Assembly: GCA_017535865.1 (NCBI GenBank)
Contig: JAFXTM010000037.1
Location: 1-46,796 of the forward strand
DNA: 46,796 nucleotides
Reading direction: 5' to 3'
Source: Oscillospiraceae bacterium
GTDB lineage: Bacteria; Bacillota; Clostridia; Oscillospirales; Oscillospiraceae
Below the pieces are notes generated by a model. The model was not told the DNA's origin and made no database searches. It worked only from the letters and a program-made list of their open reading frames with translations. Below are positions 29,987-37,982 of the stretch, in pieces. Every line of letters starts with the position of its first letter. The stretch's first letter is position 1. The position numbers and the translations under genes are program-made.

Positions 29987-31972
29987 ATGAAAACGATGAA
30001 AAGAACGATCGCTTTTCTTCTGGTACTTATCCTGTGCTTCTCTCTGAGCGCGGTCTCGTTCGGCGCCGGGCATACGGTCCCCGCCGCAGGCTCTTTTGCA
30101 GACAGGGATGGCTTTTGCGTGTCAGCCGGAGAGTATTTCTCGGCGCTGGTGGATCTGCTGTCGGCAAGCGATTCGCCCTTTGATATCGGATCGGACGTGA
30201 TGCTGCTGAACGGCAGTACGACGCCGGAGATCAAAAGTCTCCTGGTCGAATCTGCGTCCGCGCCTCTGCAGGTGTCGGCGCTCCGGAAGGATCCGGAAGG
30301 CTTCTCCGATGGGAATGAGCCGTTTGAAATGCTCATGATCATCGGTGTGCTGGATGAAGACGAGAACATGGAGGCTTTTTCTTATTCCGCGGCGGCGGCC
30401 GCATATCTGATGAACAGGGAGATAAGCGACTACTCTGCGGCGCTGGATTTCCTCGAGGAGCTGGTGGAGCAGGAGGGCACCTGGGTCCGGATCGACCCGC
30501 TTGAGTATCAATTCTCCCAGATCTCGGGTGATTACTATGCCTTTGTTGTTCGGGAGATCGCAGCCTATCAGGAGAATTACACGCCGCCCTCCGGCGGACA
30601 GACCACGGTCGGGACGGCGGACGGACTGACGGTGAAGGAGTATATGGCTGCGCTGCCCGACGTCATCAGACAGCTGAATACGGACGTCGATCCCAATCTA
30701 AAGGTCGCGGTCAGCAAAGAGAAGACCGGATATTACAAGGTCAATCTGCCGCAGTTGTCCGACACGCCGGCCACGTTCGGTTTTCTGAAGGACGGAAAGG
30801 CGGCGGCAGACGGCGATCGCTTCGATGCGGTGCAAGTCCTGATAGAGAGCGGCGATGAATATAACAGGGCGCAGTTTCTTGTTCTGATCACCGCCATGAT
30901 CTATCTGTCCCGGGACGATATCGTCAGCTTTGACCAGGTAAATGAGCTTGCCATGAGAGTGACCGACGCGTATGCCGACGGGATATCTCCCTATGTTGAG
31001 GGCGGGAAAGAATACACGATTGCGGGCACCTCGTCTCTCCTGTTTTTCGCGATCACGGACGCGGAGCCGGGAAGCGGTCCGGAACCGGGCCAAAGCGGGC
31101 AGTCCGGCGAGAAACCGGGTCAGACCGCGTCGGACTATGTCATCCAGAGCGCGTCAGACTTCGTCAAACTGAAGGTTACCAAGGGCGTCCCGATCCGCGA
31201 GGTCGTCGAAATCACGGATTACTGGTTTTCGGATGAACTCACATCCGGGGCCGCGGCGGTCTATCGTGTGACCGCCCAGCAGCTGGACAACGGTTACACC
31301 CGCCTGTGCGTAGAGTTCACAGGTCCGAAAAAATACAGCATTTCGGCGTTCGATCCGCCGAACGGCAAAAAGTTTATGATCTGGAAGGAGAAGCTCACGA
31401 CCGGGAACAGGAGCCTCCTGGTGGTCGACCTGAAAGACGCCAAGCTCAAAAACGTTTCGCATATAACGTTAAAGTTCTTCAACAAGAATGCCAGCAGTCG
31501 CTTCTGGGTGTCGCTTTCCTCGGCGGAGATCAAAAAAGCCTGGGCGGCGGGCAGGCTGATCGATCAGGCGGTGTCGGACTTCGTCAAATTGAAGGTGACC
31601 AAGGGGATCCCGGTTCGTCCGGCCGTCGAGATCAAGGACTACGATCTTGTAACGGACCTCACATCCGGGACCGCGGCGGTCTACCGGGTGACCGCGCAGA
31701 AGCTGGACAACGGCTATACCCGCCTGACGGTGGAGTTCTCAGGACCAAAAAAGTTTGACATATCGGTATTCGATCCGCCGAACGGCAAAAAATTCATGAT
31801 ATTGGAAGAAAAGCTCACGACGGGGAAGAGAAGCCTTCTGGTGGTCGATCTGAAAGACACCAAGCTCGACGCCGTTTCGTATGTAACGCTGAAATTCTTT
31901 GAGAATAAAAGAGAAAGCAATTGCTTCTGGGTCGGTTTTAACACGAGCCAGATAAAGAAAGCCTGGTCCTGA
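29987..31972 (+). CDS. Secreted protein with two C-terminal repeat domains, function unknown
   Basis: From ATG 29987 (GGGAAG upstream; ATGs at 29969 and 29996 are alternatives) the product has 661 residues. A signal peptide (about 1-28, MKRTIAFLLVLILCFSLSAV core) ends near SFGAG. Residues about 30-370 form a mixed helical domain I do not recognise. A Gly/Pro/Gln-rich linker (PEPGQSGQSGEKPGQ) follows, then two direct repeats of 140 residues (starting SDFVKLKVTKG) that fill the C-terminus. No LPXTG, SLH or catalytic motif is seen. The repeats look like beta-sandwich binding or anchoring modules; that is inference. Confidence 0.75.
   Translation: MKTMKRTIAFLLVLILCFSLSAVSFGAGHTVPAAGSFADRDGFCVSAGEYFSALVDLLSASDSPFDIGSDVMLLNGSTTPEIKSLLVESASAPLQVSALRKDPEGFSDGNEPFEMLMIIGVLDEDENMEAFSYSAAAAAYLMNREISDYSAALDFLEELVEQEGTWVRIDPLEYQFSQISGDYYAFVVREIAAYQENYTPPSGGQTTVGTADGLTVKEYMAALPDVIRQLNTDVDPNLKVAVSKEKTGYYKVNLPQLSDTPATFGFLKDGKAAADGDRFDAVQVLIESGDEYNRAQFLVLITAMIYLSRDDIVSFDQVNELAMRVTDAYADGISPYVEGGKEYTIAGTSSLLFFAITDAEPGSGPEPGQSGQSGEKPGQTASDYVIQSASDFVKLKVTKGVPIREVVEITDYWFSDELTSGAAAVYRVTAQQLDNGYTRLCVEFTGPKKYSISAFDPPNGKKFMIWKEKLTTGNRSLLVVDLKDAKLKNVSHITLKFFNKNASSRFWVSLSSAEIKKAWAAGRLIDQAVSDFVKLKVTKGIPVRPAVEIKDYDLVTDLTSGTAAVYRVTAQKLDNGYTRLTVEFSGPKKFDISVFDPPNGKKFMILEEKLTTGKRSLLVVDLKDTKLDAVSYVTLKFFENKRESNCFWVGFNTSQIKKAWS
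31154..31969 (+). repeat. 420-bp in-frame tandem duplication
   Basis: Copy A is 31154-31573 and copy B 31574-31969 (last part shorter). Both encode SDFVKLKVTKG, TSGxAAVYRVTAQ, LDNGYTRL, FDPPNGKKFMI, LTTGxRSLLVVDLKD and IKKAW. Long stretches match at the DNA level, so the duplication is fairly recent or kept alike by recombination. Confidence 0.92.
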
Positions 31973-31993
31973 GGTACAGGACCCACTCCGCAT

Positions 31994-32035
31994 GCGCGGG
32001 CTCCCGGTGGAGAAAACCGGAAGCCCGCGCGCTTT
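31994..32035 (+). terminator. Terminator after the repeat protein
   Basis: GCGCGGGCTCCCGGT (31994-32008) pairs with ACCGGAAGCCCGCGC (32016-32030) with one C-A mismatch, followed by GCTTTTCT. Confidence 0.8.
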
Positions 32036-32165
32036 TCTGGGAATAATTGACTGGACAGACCATACTGCTTCTGATAAAATCAAATCCAGAAGTAGTTTGT
32101 GTGCAAAGAGATAATCGGCGCGCAAGCTATGCCCCCCTAATCTTTTTATCAGGAGGAAAAACGCC

Positions 32166-33782
32166 ATGAGAAACATCACCCGCCGGGATTTTCTGAAGGG
32201 CAGCGTCGCTGCGGCCGCCGCTCTCGGCCTGGCCGGCATCGTTCCCGCCTTCGCGGATGACGCCGCGGAAAAGGAAGTCCTCGTCCCCTCTGCCACCGTC
32301 GACTGCGACGCCGTCGTCGTCGGCTGCGGCGCCGCCGGCATCCATGCCGCGCTGGTGCTGGCCGCCGCCGGCAAGAAGACCTACCTGCTCGAAAAGGGCG
32401 GCAGCTGCGGCGTGTCCAACGGCTGCATGGCCGGCGGCCCCGCGCTGGCCGAGACCCGCGTGCAGGAGGCGGAAGGCGCCGTCGTCTCCGCCGAGCAGCT
32501 CTACAGCTTCGAGTATGAGTTCAGCCGCGGCACCGTGAACGGCTCCCTGCTGCGCAAGTGCACCGATCAGGGCGAGCGCGTCGTCTCCAACTTCATGGAC
32601 AACGGCATCAACATGGGCCTGCGCATCGACGCATACGGCGTCGGCTTCCGCGCCCGCCACAACTTCCAGAACACCGAGGGCACCCAGGTCTCCGGCGCCC
32701 CGCGCTTCCAGCCCCTGGTCGAGAAGTTCGAGGCCGACGGCGGCGTGTTCGAGGCCAACCGCGAGGCCGTGCAGCTCGTCAAGGACGGCGACGCCGTCAC
32801 CGGCGTGCTCGCGAAAAACACCGAGGACGGCAGCGTGATCCAGTACAACGCCAAGGCCGTGCTGATCGCGACCGGCGGCTATGCCGGCAACGCCGAGCGC
32901 CTGAAGCAGATCTACGGCGACATCGAGATCTGGCCCCTCTGCAACGCGCTCTCCACCGGCCAGGGCTTCGACATGGTCATGGAGGCCGGCGGCATCGCCG
33001 ACCGCAACTGGGCGCTCTGCTGCAACGAGTTCGGCGGCGCCAACCACAAGATCCCCGACCGTCCGGGCCCGTCCATGGCTTTTGCCAACCAGGCGCAGAA
33101 GTTCGCCATCTACGGCGGTCTGATCGTCAACACCCTGGGCGACCGCTTCATGAACGAGCAGTATCTGTCCGACCGCCCGCTCGCGCTCGGCGGCGAGATG
33201 AGCCTGCGCGAGGGCCGTTACTTCGCGGTCGTCGATCAGGAGATGTACGAGACCTGCCGCGACCAGAGCGTGTACGCGTACTTCGGCAGCCCCGCCGACT
33301 GGTATGTCGCCATGCAGCCCGGCGCGCAGCAGGCAGCCGCCCTCGGCAAGCTGGACGATGAAATGGCCGCGGCCATCGAGCAGGGCTGGGCCGTCAAGGG
33401 CAGCCTCGCCGAATGCGCGGAATTCTTCGGCCTGAAGAACCTCGAGGCCACCGTCGAGGCCTACAACGCCCTCTGCGAGGCCGGCGCCGACAGCCAGTTC
33501 TACAAGAGCGGCTATCTGCTCAAGGCCCTCAGCGGCGACACCTTCTACGTCGTCGAGTACGAGCCGTCCATCTGGTCCACCTTCGGCGGCGTCAAGACCG
33601 ACGACTACTGCCGCGCCCTGGCCAAGGACCAGAGCGTCATCCCGGGCCTGTACGTCGCGGGCGTCGACAACGGCTCCCTCTATTGCAGCCCCTACTACGA
33701 GAACGAGGGCGCGTCGCTCGGCATCGCCTACACCAGCGGCATCGTGGCGGCCGACTGCATGCTCGAGTACCTGAACGCGTAA
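32166..33782 (+). CDS. Tat-exported FAD-dependent fumarate-reductase-like flavoprotein
   Basis: A 538-residue protein. The Tat signal RRDFLKGSVAAAAALGLAG (about 6-24) sends it across the membrane folded. The FAD fold starts at VVGCGAAGIHAALVLAAAGKK (about 49-68; GxGxxG) and ends with FGGVKTD and the C-terminal FAD motif IPGLYVAGVDNGS. It belongs to the FAD-binding-2 family (fumarate, urocanate and related reductases) but has no FMN-binding or haem domain, and the usual fumarate-reductase QxHPT motif is replaced by IEIWPLCNALSTG. It probably acts outside as a reductase of an unsaturated acid; donor and substrate are unknown. Ribosome binding site AGGAGG. Confidence 0.88.
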   Translation: MRNITRRDFLKGSVAAAAALGLAGIVPAFADDAAEKEVLVPSATVDCDAVVVGCGAAGIHAALVLAAAGKKTYLLEKGGSCGVSNGCMAGGPALAETRVQEAEGAVVSAEQLYSFEYEFSRGTVNGSLLRKCTDQGERVVSNFMDNGINMGLRIDAYGVGFRARHNFQNTEGTQVSGAPRFQPLVEKFEADGGVFEANREAVQLVKDGDAVTGVLAKNTEDGSVIQYNAKAVLIATGGYAGNAERLKQIYGDIEIWPLCNALSTGQGFDMVMEAGGIADRNWALCCNEFGGANHKIPDRPGPSMAFANQAQKFAIYGGLIVNTLGDRFMNEQYLSDRPLALGGEMSLREGRYFAVVDQEMYETCRDQSVYAYFGSPADWYVAMQPGAQQAAALGKLDDEMAAAIEQGWAVKGSLAECAEFFGLKNLEATVEAYNALCEAGADSQFYKSGYLLKALSGDTFYVVEYEPSIWSTFGGVKTDDYCRALAKDQSVIPGLYVAGVDNGSLYCSPYYENEGASLGIAYTSGIVAADCMLEYLNA

Positions 33783-33797
33783 ATCTTTTCTTCAAGA

Positions 33798-33837
33798 CAA
33801 AGAAACGAGCTTCCCGAACGGGAAGCTCGTTTCTTTG
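33798..33837. terminator. Bidirectional terminator between the flavoprotein and symporter genes
   Basis: CAAAGAAACGAGCTTCCCG (33798-33816) pairs perfectly with 33819-33837, a 19-bp stem with A-rich and T-rich ends, between two convergent genes. Confidence 0.88.
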
Positions 33838-33851
33838 CTGTCGGCAGAGCC

Positions 33852-35033
33852 CTATGCGGTCTCGCCCTCCGCGATGCGGTGCTTCTCGGCATAACCGGTC
33901 AGGAAGAGCGTGAGCGCTCCGTCGCCGGTGACGTTGCAGGCGGTGCCGAAGCTGTCCTGCAGGGCAAAGATGGCGAGCATCAGGGCCGTGCCCGCGTCGT
34001 CGAAGAGCAGCACGCCCGTGATCAGCCCCAGCGAGGCCATGACCGTACCGCCCGGGACGCCGGGGGCGCCGATGGCAAAGATGCCGAGCAGCAGGCAGAA
34101 GAGGACCATCGTCCCAAGGCTCGGGAGATGCCCGTAGAGCATCTGCGAGATGGTCATGCAGAAGAAAACCTCCGTCAGGACCGAGCCGCAGAGATGGATG
34201 TTCGCGAAGAGGGGAATGCCGAAGTCCACCAGGTCACGGCGCAGCGCCTTGCTCTTGCGCGCGCAGTCGAGCGCGACGGCGAGCGTGGCAGCGCTGGACA
34301 TGGTACCGACGGCGGTCATATAGGCCGGGCCATAGTGCCGCACGACCTCCCAGGGGTTCTTCCCGGAGTAGGCGCCGGCGATCAGATACAGCACCGCGAG
34401 CCAGATATAGTGGCCCAGCATGACGATCAGAATGACCTCCACGAAGGCCGGGAGCTGGCGGGTGATCATGCCCTGGTAGCTCAGGTTGCAGAAGGTCGCG
34501 CAGATGTAGAAGGGCAGCACGGGGATGATGACGCGCTCCACGATCTTCAGTACGATGTTCTGGAACTCCTCCAGAAGCTGACAGGTCAGAGCGGATCTGG
34601 TCCACACGGCGGCGAGGCCGAGCATCAGGCTCAGAGCCAGGGCGCTCATGACGGACATGATCTGCGGGATGTTGAGCTGAAAGACCACGGGCGGCAGCTC
34701 CCGCAGCCCCTCGATGTCGGTGGCGATGGCGAGATGCGGGATCAGCGCGTAGCCCGCGCCGGTACTCATAAAGGCGGCGCAGATGGAACTGAGATAGGCC
34801 AGGACGACGGCCAGGCGGAGCATCCGGGAAGCGTTGCCGCCCATGCGGGTGATGGAGGGAGCGATAAAGCCGATGACGATCAACGGCACACAGAATGTGA
34901 TGAGCTGACCCAGCACATATTGCAGGGAGACGACGACCTTCATGGGACCCTCGCCGAAGAGCTGACCGAGACCGATGCCGATCAGGAGCGCGAGGATCAG
35001 GCGGAAGGGCAGGGACGAGAACAGTCTTTTCAT
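33852..35033 (-). CDS. Dicarboxylate/amino acid:cation symporter (SDF/DAACS family)
   Basis: A 393-residue membrane protein of the glutamate-transporter fold. Family features include the re-entrant serine loop TMSSAATLAVAL (about 250-261), the GAPGVPGGTVMASLG hairpin (about 328-342) and the substrate/cation region CNVTGDGALTLFL (about 368-380). Members take up C4-dicarboxylates, Glu/Asp or Ser/Thr with Na+ or H+. The Asn-Val-Thr-Gly-Asp motif supports a Na+-coupled member. It faces the flavoprotein gene across a shared terminator and follows pgi after 86 bp. Confidence 0.9.
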   Translation of the reverse strand: MKRLFSSLPFRLILALLIGIGLGQLFGEGPMKVVVSLQYVLGQLITFCVPLIVIGFIAPSITRMGGNASRMLRLAVVLAYLSSICAAFMSTGAGYALIPHLAIATDIEGLRELPPVVFQLNIPQIMSVMSALALSLMLGLAAVWTRSALTCQLLEEFQNIVLKIVERVIIPVLPFYICATFCNLSYQGMITRQLPAFVEVILIVMLGHYIWLAVLYLIAGAYSGKNPWEVVRHYGPAYMTAVGTMSSAATLAVALDCARKSKALRRDLVDFGIPLFANIHLCGSVLTEVFFCMTISQMLYGHLPSLGTMVLFCLLLGIFAIGAPGVPGGTVMASLGLITGVLLFDDAGTALMLAIFALQDSFGTACNVTGDGALTLFLTGYAEKHRIAEGETA

Positions 35034-35055
35034 TTTTTTTCTCCTTTGTCCGCAG

Positions 35056-35090
35056 TTCTGCGCGCCGTCCCGACAGGACGGCGCGCAGAA
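35056..35090 (-). other. Strong hairpin between pgi and the symporter gene
   Basis: TTCTGCGCGCCGTCC (35056-35070) pairs perfectly with 35076-35090, loop CGACA. No T-run follows on the minus strand, so it is more likely an RNA-stabilising or processing hairpin than a full terminator. Confidence 0.55.
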
Positions 35091-35119
35091 GGCGGCCTTT
35101 TGTTTTGGCGTCCGGACAA

Positions 35120-36394
35120 TCAGGCGCCGGGCTTGCCGAGCATGCGGAACATGTTCTTCTTGTAGGCCTCGACGCCCGGCTGGTCGAAGGGATTGACCCG
35201 GGACATATAGCCGGAGATCGCGCAGGCGAGCTCAAAGAAGCAGACCAGAGAGGTGAAGCCCTCCTCGTCGCGCTTGTCCACATGGATGACAAGATTGGGC
35301 ACGCCGCCGGAGACATGGGCGTCGCGCACCGCGTCGGCGGCGATCATCGCGATGTCGGCGATGTCGCGCCCGGCGAGGTAGTTGAGCCCGTCGGCGTTGG
35401 CCTCATCCGTCGGGAAGGGGAAGGCACTGAGGCTGTGGTCAAAGCGGACGATGGTCTCCATCAGGCTGCGGCGGCCCTGCTGGATGTACTGGCCCATGGA
35501 GTGCAGGTCGGCGGTGAACTCCACGCTCGCGGGGAAGATGCCTTTGAGGTCCTTGCCCTCGCTCTCGCCGTAGAGCTGCTTCCACCACTCCGCCATGAAG
35601 CGGAAAGAGGGCTCGTAGCAGCCGAGGATCTCGGTGTCAAAGCCCTTGCCGTAGAGATTCTGACGCGCGGCGGCATACTGCCAGGCGGGGTTGGCCGGGC
35701 TGCGCTCATCAAGGGCCTTGAACTCGGCGATCGCGCAGTCGATGATCTTCTCCACGTCGATGCCGGCCACGGCCATCGGCAGCAGGCCGACCGCGGAGAG
35801 CACGCTGAAGCGGCCGCCCACGTCGTCGGGGACGACGAAGCTCTCCCAGCCGTGGTCGTTGGCCAGGGATTTCAGTACGCCGCGTTTGGCGTCGGTGGTG
35901 GCGAAGATGTGCTCGTCGGCCTTGTCGCCGTACTTCTTCGCGAGCAGTTCGCGGAAGATGCGGAAAGCGGCGGCGGGCTCGAGCGTGGTGCCGGATTTGG
36001 AGATGACGTTGACGTCAAAATCGTCGTCGCCAAGCTGGCCGATGCAGTCGCACAGCGCGTCGGCGGAGAGGCCGTTGCCCATGAAAAAGACCTTCGGGTC
36101 GTCCTTGCCGGGGACGGGGCGCAGCATCTCGATCGCGCCGCGCGCGCCGAGATAGGAGCCGCCGATGCCGATGACCACGAGGGCCTTCGAGCGGCCGCGG
36201 ATGAGCTTTGCCGCCGCGAGGATGCGGTCAAGCTCAGTGGCCTTCACGCGCTGGGGCAGCTCGAGCCAGCCGGTGAAGTCGGAGCCGAGGCCGGTCTTGC
36301 TCGCGAGCGTCTCATGGGCGAGCGCGGCGAGCGCGTAGTCGGGACCGGCGCCGGTGAAGAATTTTTCCGCGCCGGAGAGATCCACTTTAACCAT
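35120..36394 (-). CDS. pgi: Glucose-6-phosphate isomerase
   Basis: A 424-residue enzyme interconverting glucose-6-P and fructose-6-P. It has VVIGIGGSYLGARGAIEML (about 74-92), the sugar-phosphate site NVISKSGTTLEPAAAFRIF (about 132-150) and the signature SFRFMAEWWKQLYGESEGK (about 261-279); the conserved His and Lys near the C-terminus fall in QGRRS and QPGVEAYKKNMF. Slightly shorter than the 450-residue Bacillus form. Own promoter; ribosome binding site AAGGAGG. Confidence 0.96.
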   Translation of the reverse strand: MVKVDLSGAEKFFTGAGPDYALAALAHETLASKTGLGSDFTGWLELPQRVKATELDRILAAAKLIRGRSKALVVIGIGGSYLGARGAIEMLRPVPGKDDPKVFFMGNGLSADALCDCIGQLGDDDFDVNVISKSGTTLEPAAAFRIFRELLAKKYGDKADEHIFATTDAKRGVLKSLANDHGWESFVVPDDVGGRFSVLSAVGLLPMAVAGIDVEKIIDCAIAEFKALDERSPANPAWQYAAARQNLYGKGFDTEILGCYEPSFRFMAEWWKQLYGESEGKDLKGIFPASVEFTADLHSMGQYIQQGRRSLMETIVRFDHSLSAFPFPTDEANADGLNYLAGRDIADIAMIAADAVRDAHVSGGVPNLVIHVDKRDEEGFTSLVCFFELACAISGYMSRVNPFDQPGVEAYKKNMFRMLGKPGA

Positions 36395-36443
36395 ATAGAT
36401 ATCCTCCTTCGGTATGAGTCAGATCGTTTGATCGCCTGCTTCC

Positions 36444-36471
36444 ATTATACCGATTTTCCGGAAGATTGCAA
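36444..36471 (-). promoter_or_regulatory. Promoter of pgi
   Basis: On the minus strand TTGCAA (36471-36466), 16-bp spacer, TATAAT (36449-36444). Confidence 0.75.
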
Positions 36472-36479
36472 GGGCGGGA

Positions 36480-37625
36480 TCAAAATCCGACGAGGCTGCG
36501 CGCGAGCTTTGTGAAGATCCCGGTAAAGCCGAGACGCGGCACGTCCGCGCCTGTGAGGATCGGAACCTCCGCCAGCGCCTTCTCGCCCTGCGCGACGTAC
36601 AGCGTCCCGACGCGCTCGCCGGCGCGGACGGGGGCGCTGAGACGGGCGGGCAGCTCCAGCCGGAACTGCGGCGCGCCGCCGCCTTTCGGCACGACGGCAA
36701 AGGATTCCCCATCCAGCACGAGCGGAACGGCGGCTGTCCGCCCCATTTCCACCGGCAGCGCGTCCGGCCCCGTCCCGGGGCGGAGCGGGCAGAGCGCAAA
36801 GTTGGCGAAGGCGTAATTGAGGAGGGTCGCGGCGTCGGTATTGCGCGAGTCGATGCTCTCGCCGTGCAGCACCACAGCGATGTACTCCACGCCGTCCCGC
36901 TCCGCCGTCGCCGACAGGCAGTACATGGCCTCGCTGGTGTAGCCGGTCTTGAGACCGGTGCAGCCGGGATAGCGGGCGACGAGCTTGTTGGTGTTCGTGA
37001 GCTCGAAAGCGCCGCCGCGGATGCTGTCCATCCAGATGCAGCTGTATTGCTTGATCAGCTCATGGCGGATGAGCGCACGCGACATGAGGGCGATATCCCG
37101 CGCCGTGGAATAGTGCTCCGCGTCCTCAAACAGCCCGGTGCAGTTCGTGAAATGCGTGTTCGCCATCCCGAGCTCCTCCGCACGGCGGTTCATGCGCTCG
37201 ACAAAGACCGCCTCCGTCCCGTTCACGTGCTCGGCCATGGCCACGGCACAGTCGTTTGCGGAGACGACGGCGATGCACTTGAGCATGTCGCTCACGCTCA
37301 TCCGCTCGCCCTCTTCGAGATAGACGCAGCTGCCGCCAAAGGAGGCTGCCCGGGCGCTCGCGGTCACGACGTCGTCAAGGGCGATCCGCCCCGCCTCGAT
37401 GTCCTCGATCAGCAGGAGCAGCGTCATGATCTTGGTGACGCTCGCGGGCGGCTGAGGGCGGTCGGCGTCCTTCTCATAGAGGACCGTACCGGTCTCCTTC
37501 TCCATCAGGATCGCGGAGGGCGCGGCGATGGGAAGCGCGGCGCCCGCGGACGGCTCGAGGGCCGCGGCGCAGACCGGCCGGAGCAGAGCAATGAACAGGC
37601 AGAGAGCCGAGAGCGTTCGTTTCAT
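36480..37625 (-). CDS. D-alanyl-D-alanine carboxypeptidase (DacF/PBP5-like)
   Basis: A 381-residue exported penicillin-binding protein that trims the stem-peptide D-Ala. The signal peptide is 1-21. Catalytic motifs are S62-V-T-K65 (PASVTKIMT), SAN (VVSANDCAVAM, about 120) and KTG (LKTGYTSEAM, about 224). A C-terminal beta domain (about 280-381) follows. It lacks an obvious basic amphipathic anchor at the extreme end. The ATG at 37625 follows GGAGGT; an upstream in-frame ATG at 37652 would put residues before the signal peptide. DacF-type enzymes are often sporulation-linked, which cannot be judged here. Confidence 0.93.
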   Translation of the reverse strand: MKRTLSALCLFIALLRPVCAAALEPSAGAALPIAAPSAILMEKETGTVLYEKDADRPQPPASVTKIMTLLLLIEDIEAGRIALDDVVTASARAASFGGSCVYLEEGERMSVSDMLKCIAVVSANDCAVAMAEHVNGTEAVFVERMNRRAEELGMANTHFTNCTGLFEDAEHYSTARDIALMSRALIRHELIKQYSCIWMDSIRGGAFELTNTNKLVARYPGCTGLKTGYTSEAMYCLSATAERDGVEYIAVVLHGESIDSRNTDAATLLNYAFANFALCPLRPGTGPDALPVEMGRTAAVPLVLDGESFAVVPKGGGAPQFRLELPARLSAPVRAGERVGTLYVAQGEKALAEVPILTGADVPRLGFTGIFTKLARSLVGF

Positions 37626-37689
37626 AGAGACCTCCGGGAGATACAGGATCATGTCCCCAGTCTATGTGTCGGCGGGCGCCGCCATGCCC

Positions 37690-37917
37690 CGGTTTACAAA
37701 ATTATGAATAATTTATGTCCGCGCGAGTGAATATTCGATTCGAGCCCGGCGTAAAAATGGCGTGCGGAGTAGGGTTTTCCACATTATCAACAGAGTTTCC
37801 CACAGAGTCAGACCTGCATAAAAACGGGAAAAAGTTTACATAACAACAGGAAAAGCGGAGAAATGTAAATTATTACAGAAAAAAGACAAATCGAAACGCA
37901 GATTTTACAAAAAGGAG
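37690..37917. other. AT-rich intergenic region with DnaA-box-like cluster (possible oriC element)
   Basis: No gene is seen in the 357-bp gap. Three 9-mers in one direction, TTTTCCACA (37775-37783), TTATCAACA (37784-37792) and TTTCCCACA (37796-37804), differ from TTATCCACA by one, one and two bases. AT-rich DNA follows (37815-37917: AAATGTAAATTATTACAG and similar), unlike the GC-rich surroundings. Such a layout fits a replication origin or a DnaA-regulated site. The rpmH cluster normally near oriC is 11.5 kb away and dnaA is not in the window. Confidence 0.4.
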
Positions 37918-37946
37918 TTGACGAGGGGGAAGGCAGAGAGTAGAAT
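37918..37946 (+). promoter_or_regulatory. Promoter of the AI-2E family transporter gene
   Basis: TTGACG (37918-37923), 17-bp spacer, TAGAAT (37941-37946). Confidence 0.75.
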
Positions 37947-37982
37947 GAATTTGCATGCGGATTTCGCTCGGGAGGTGGGTCT

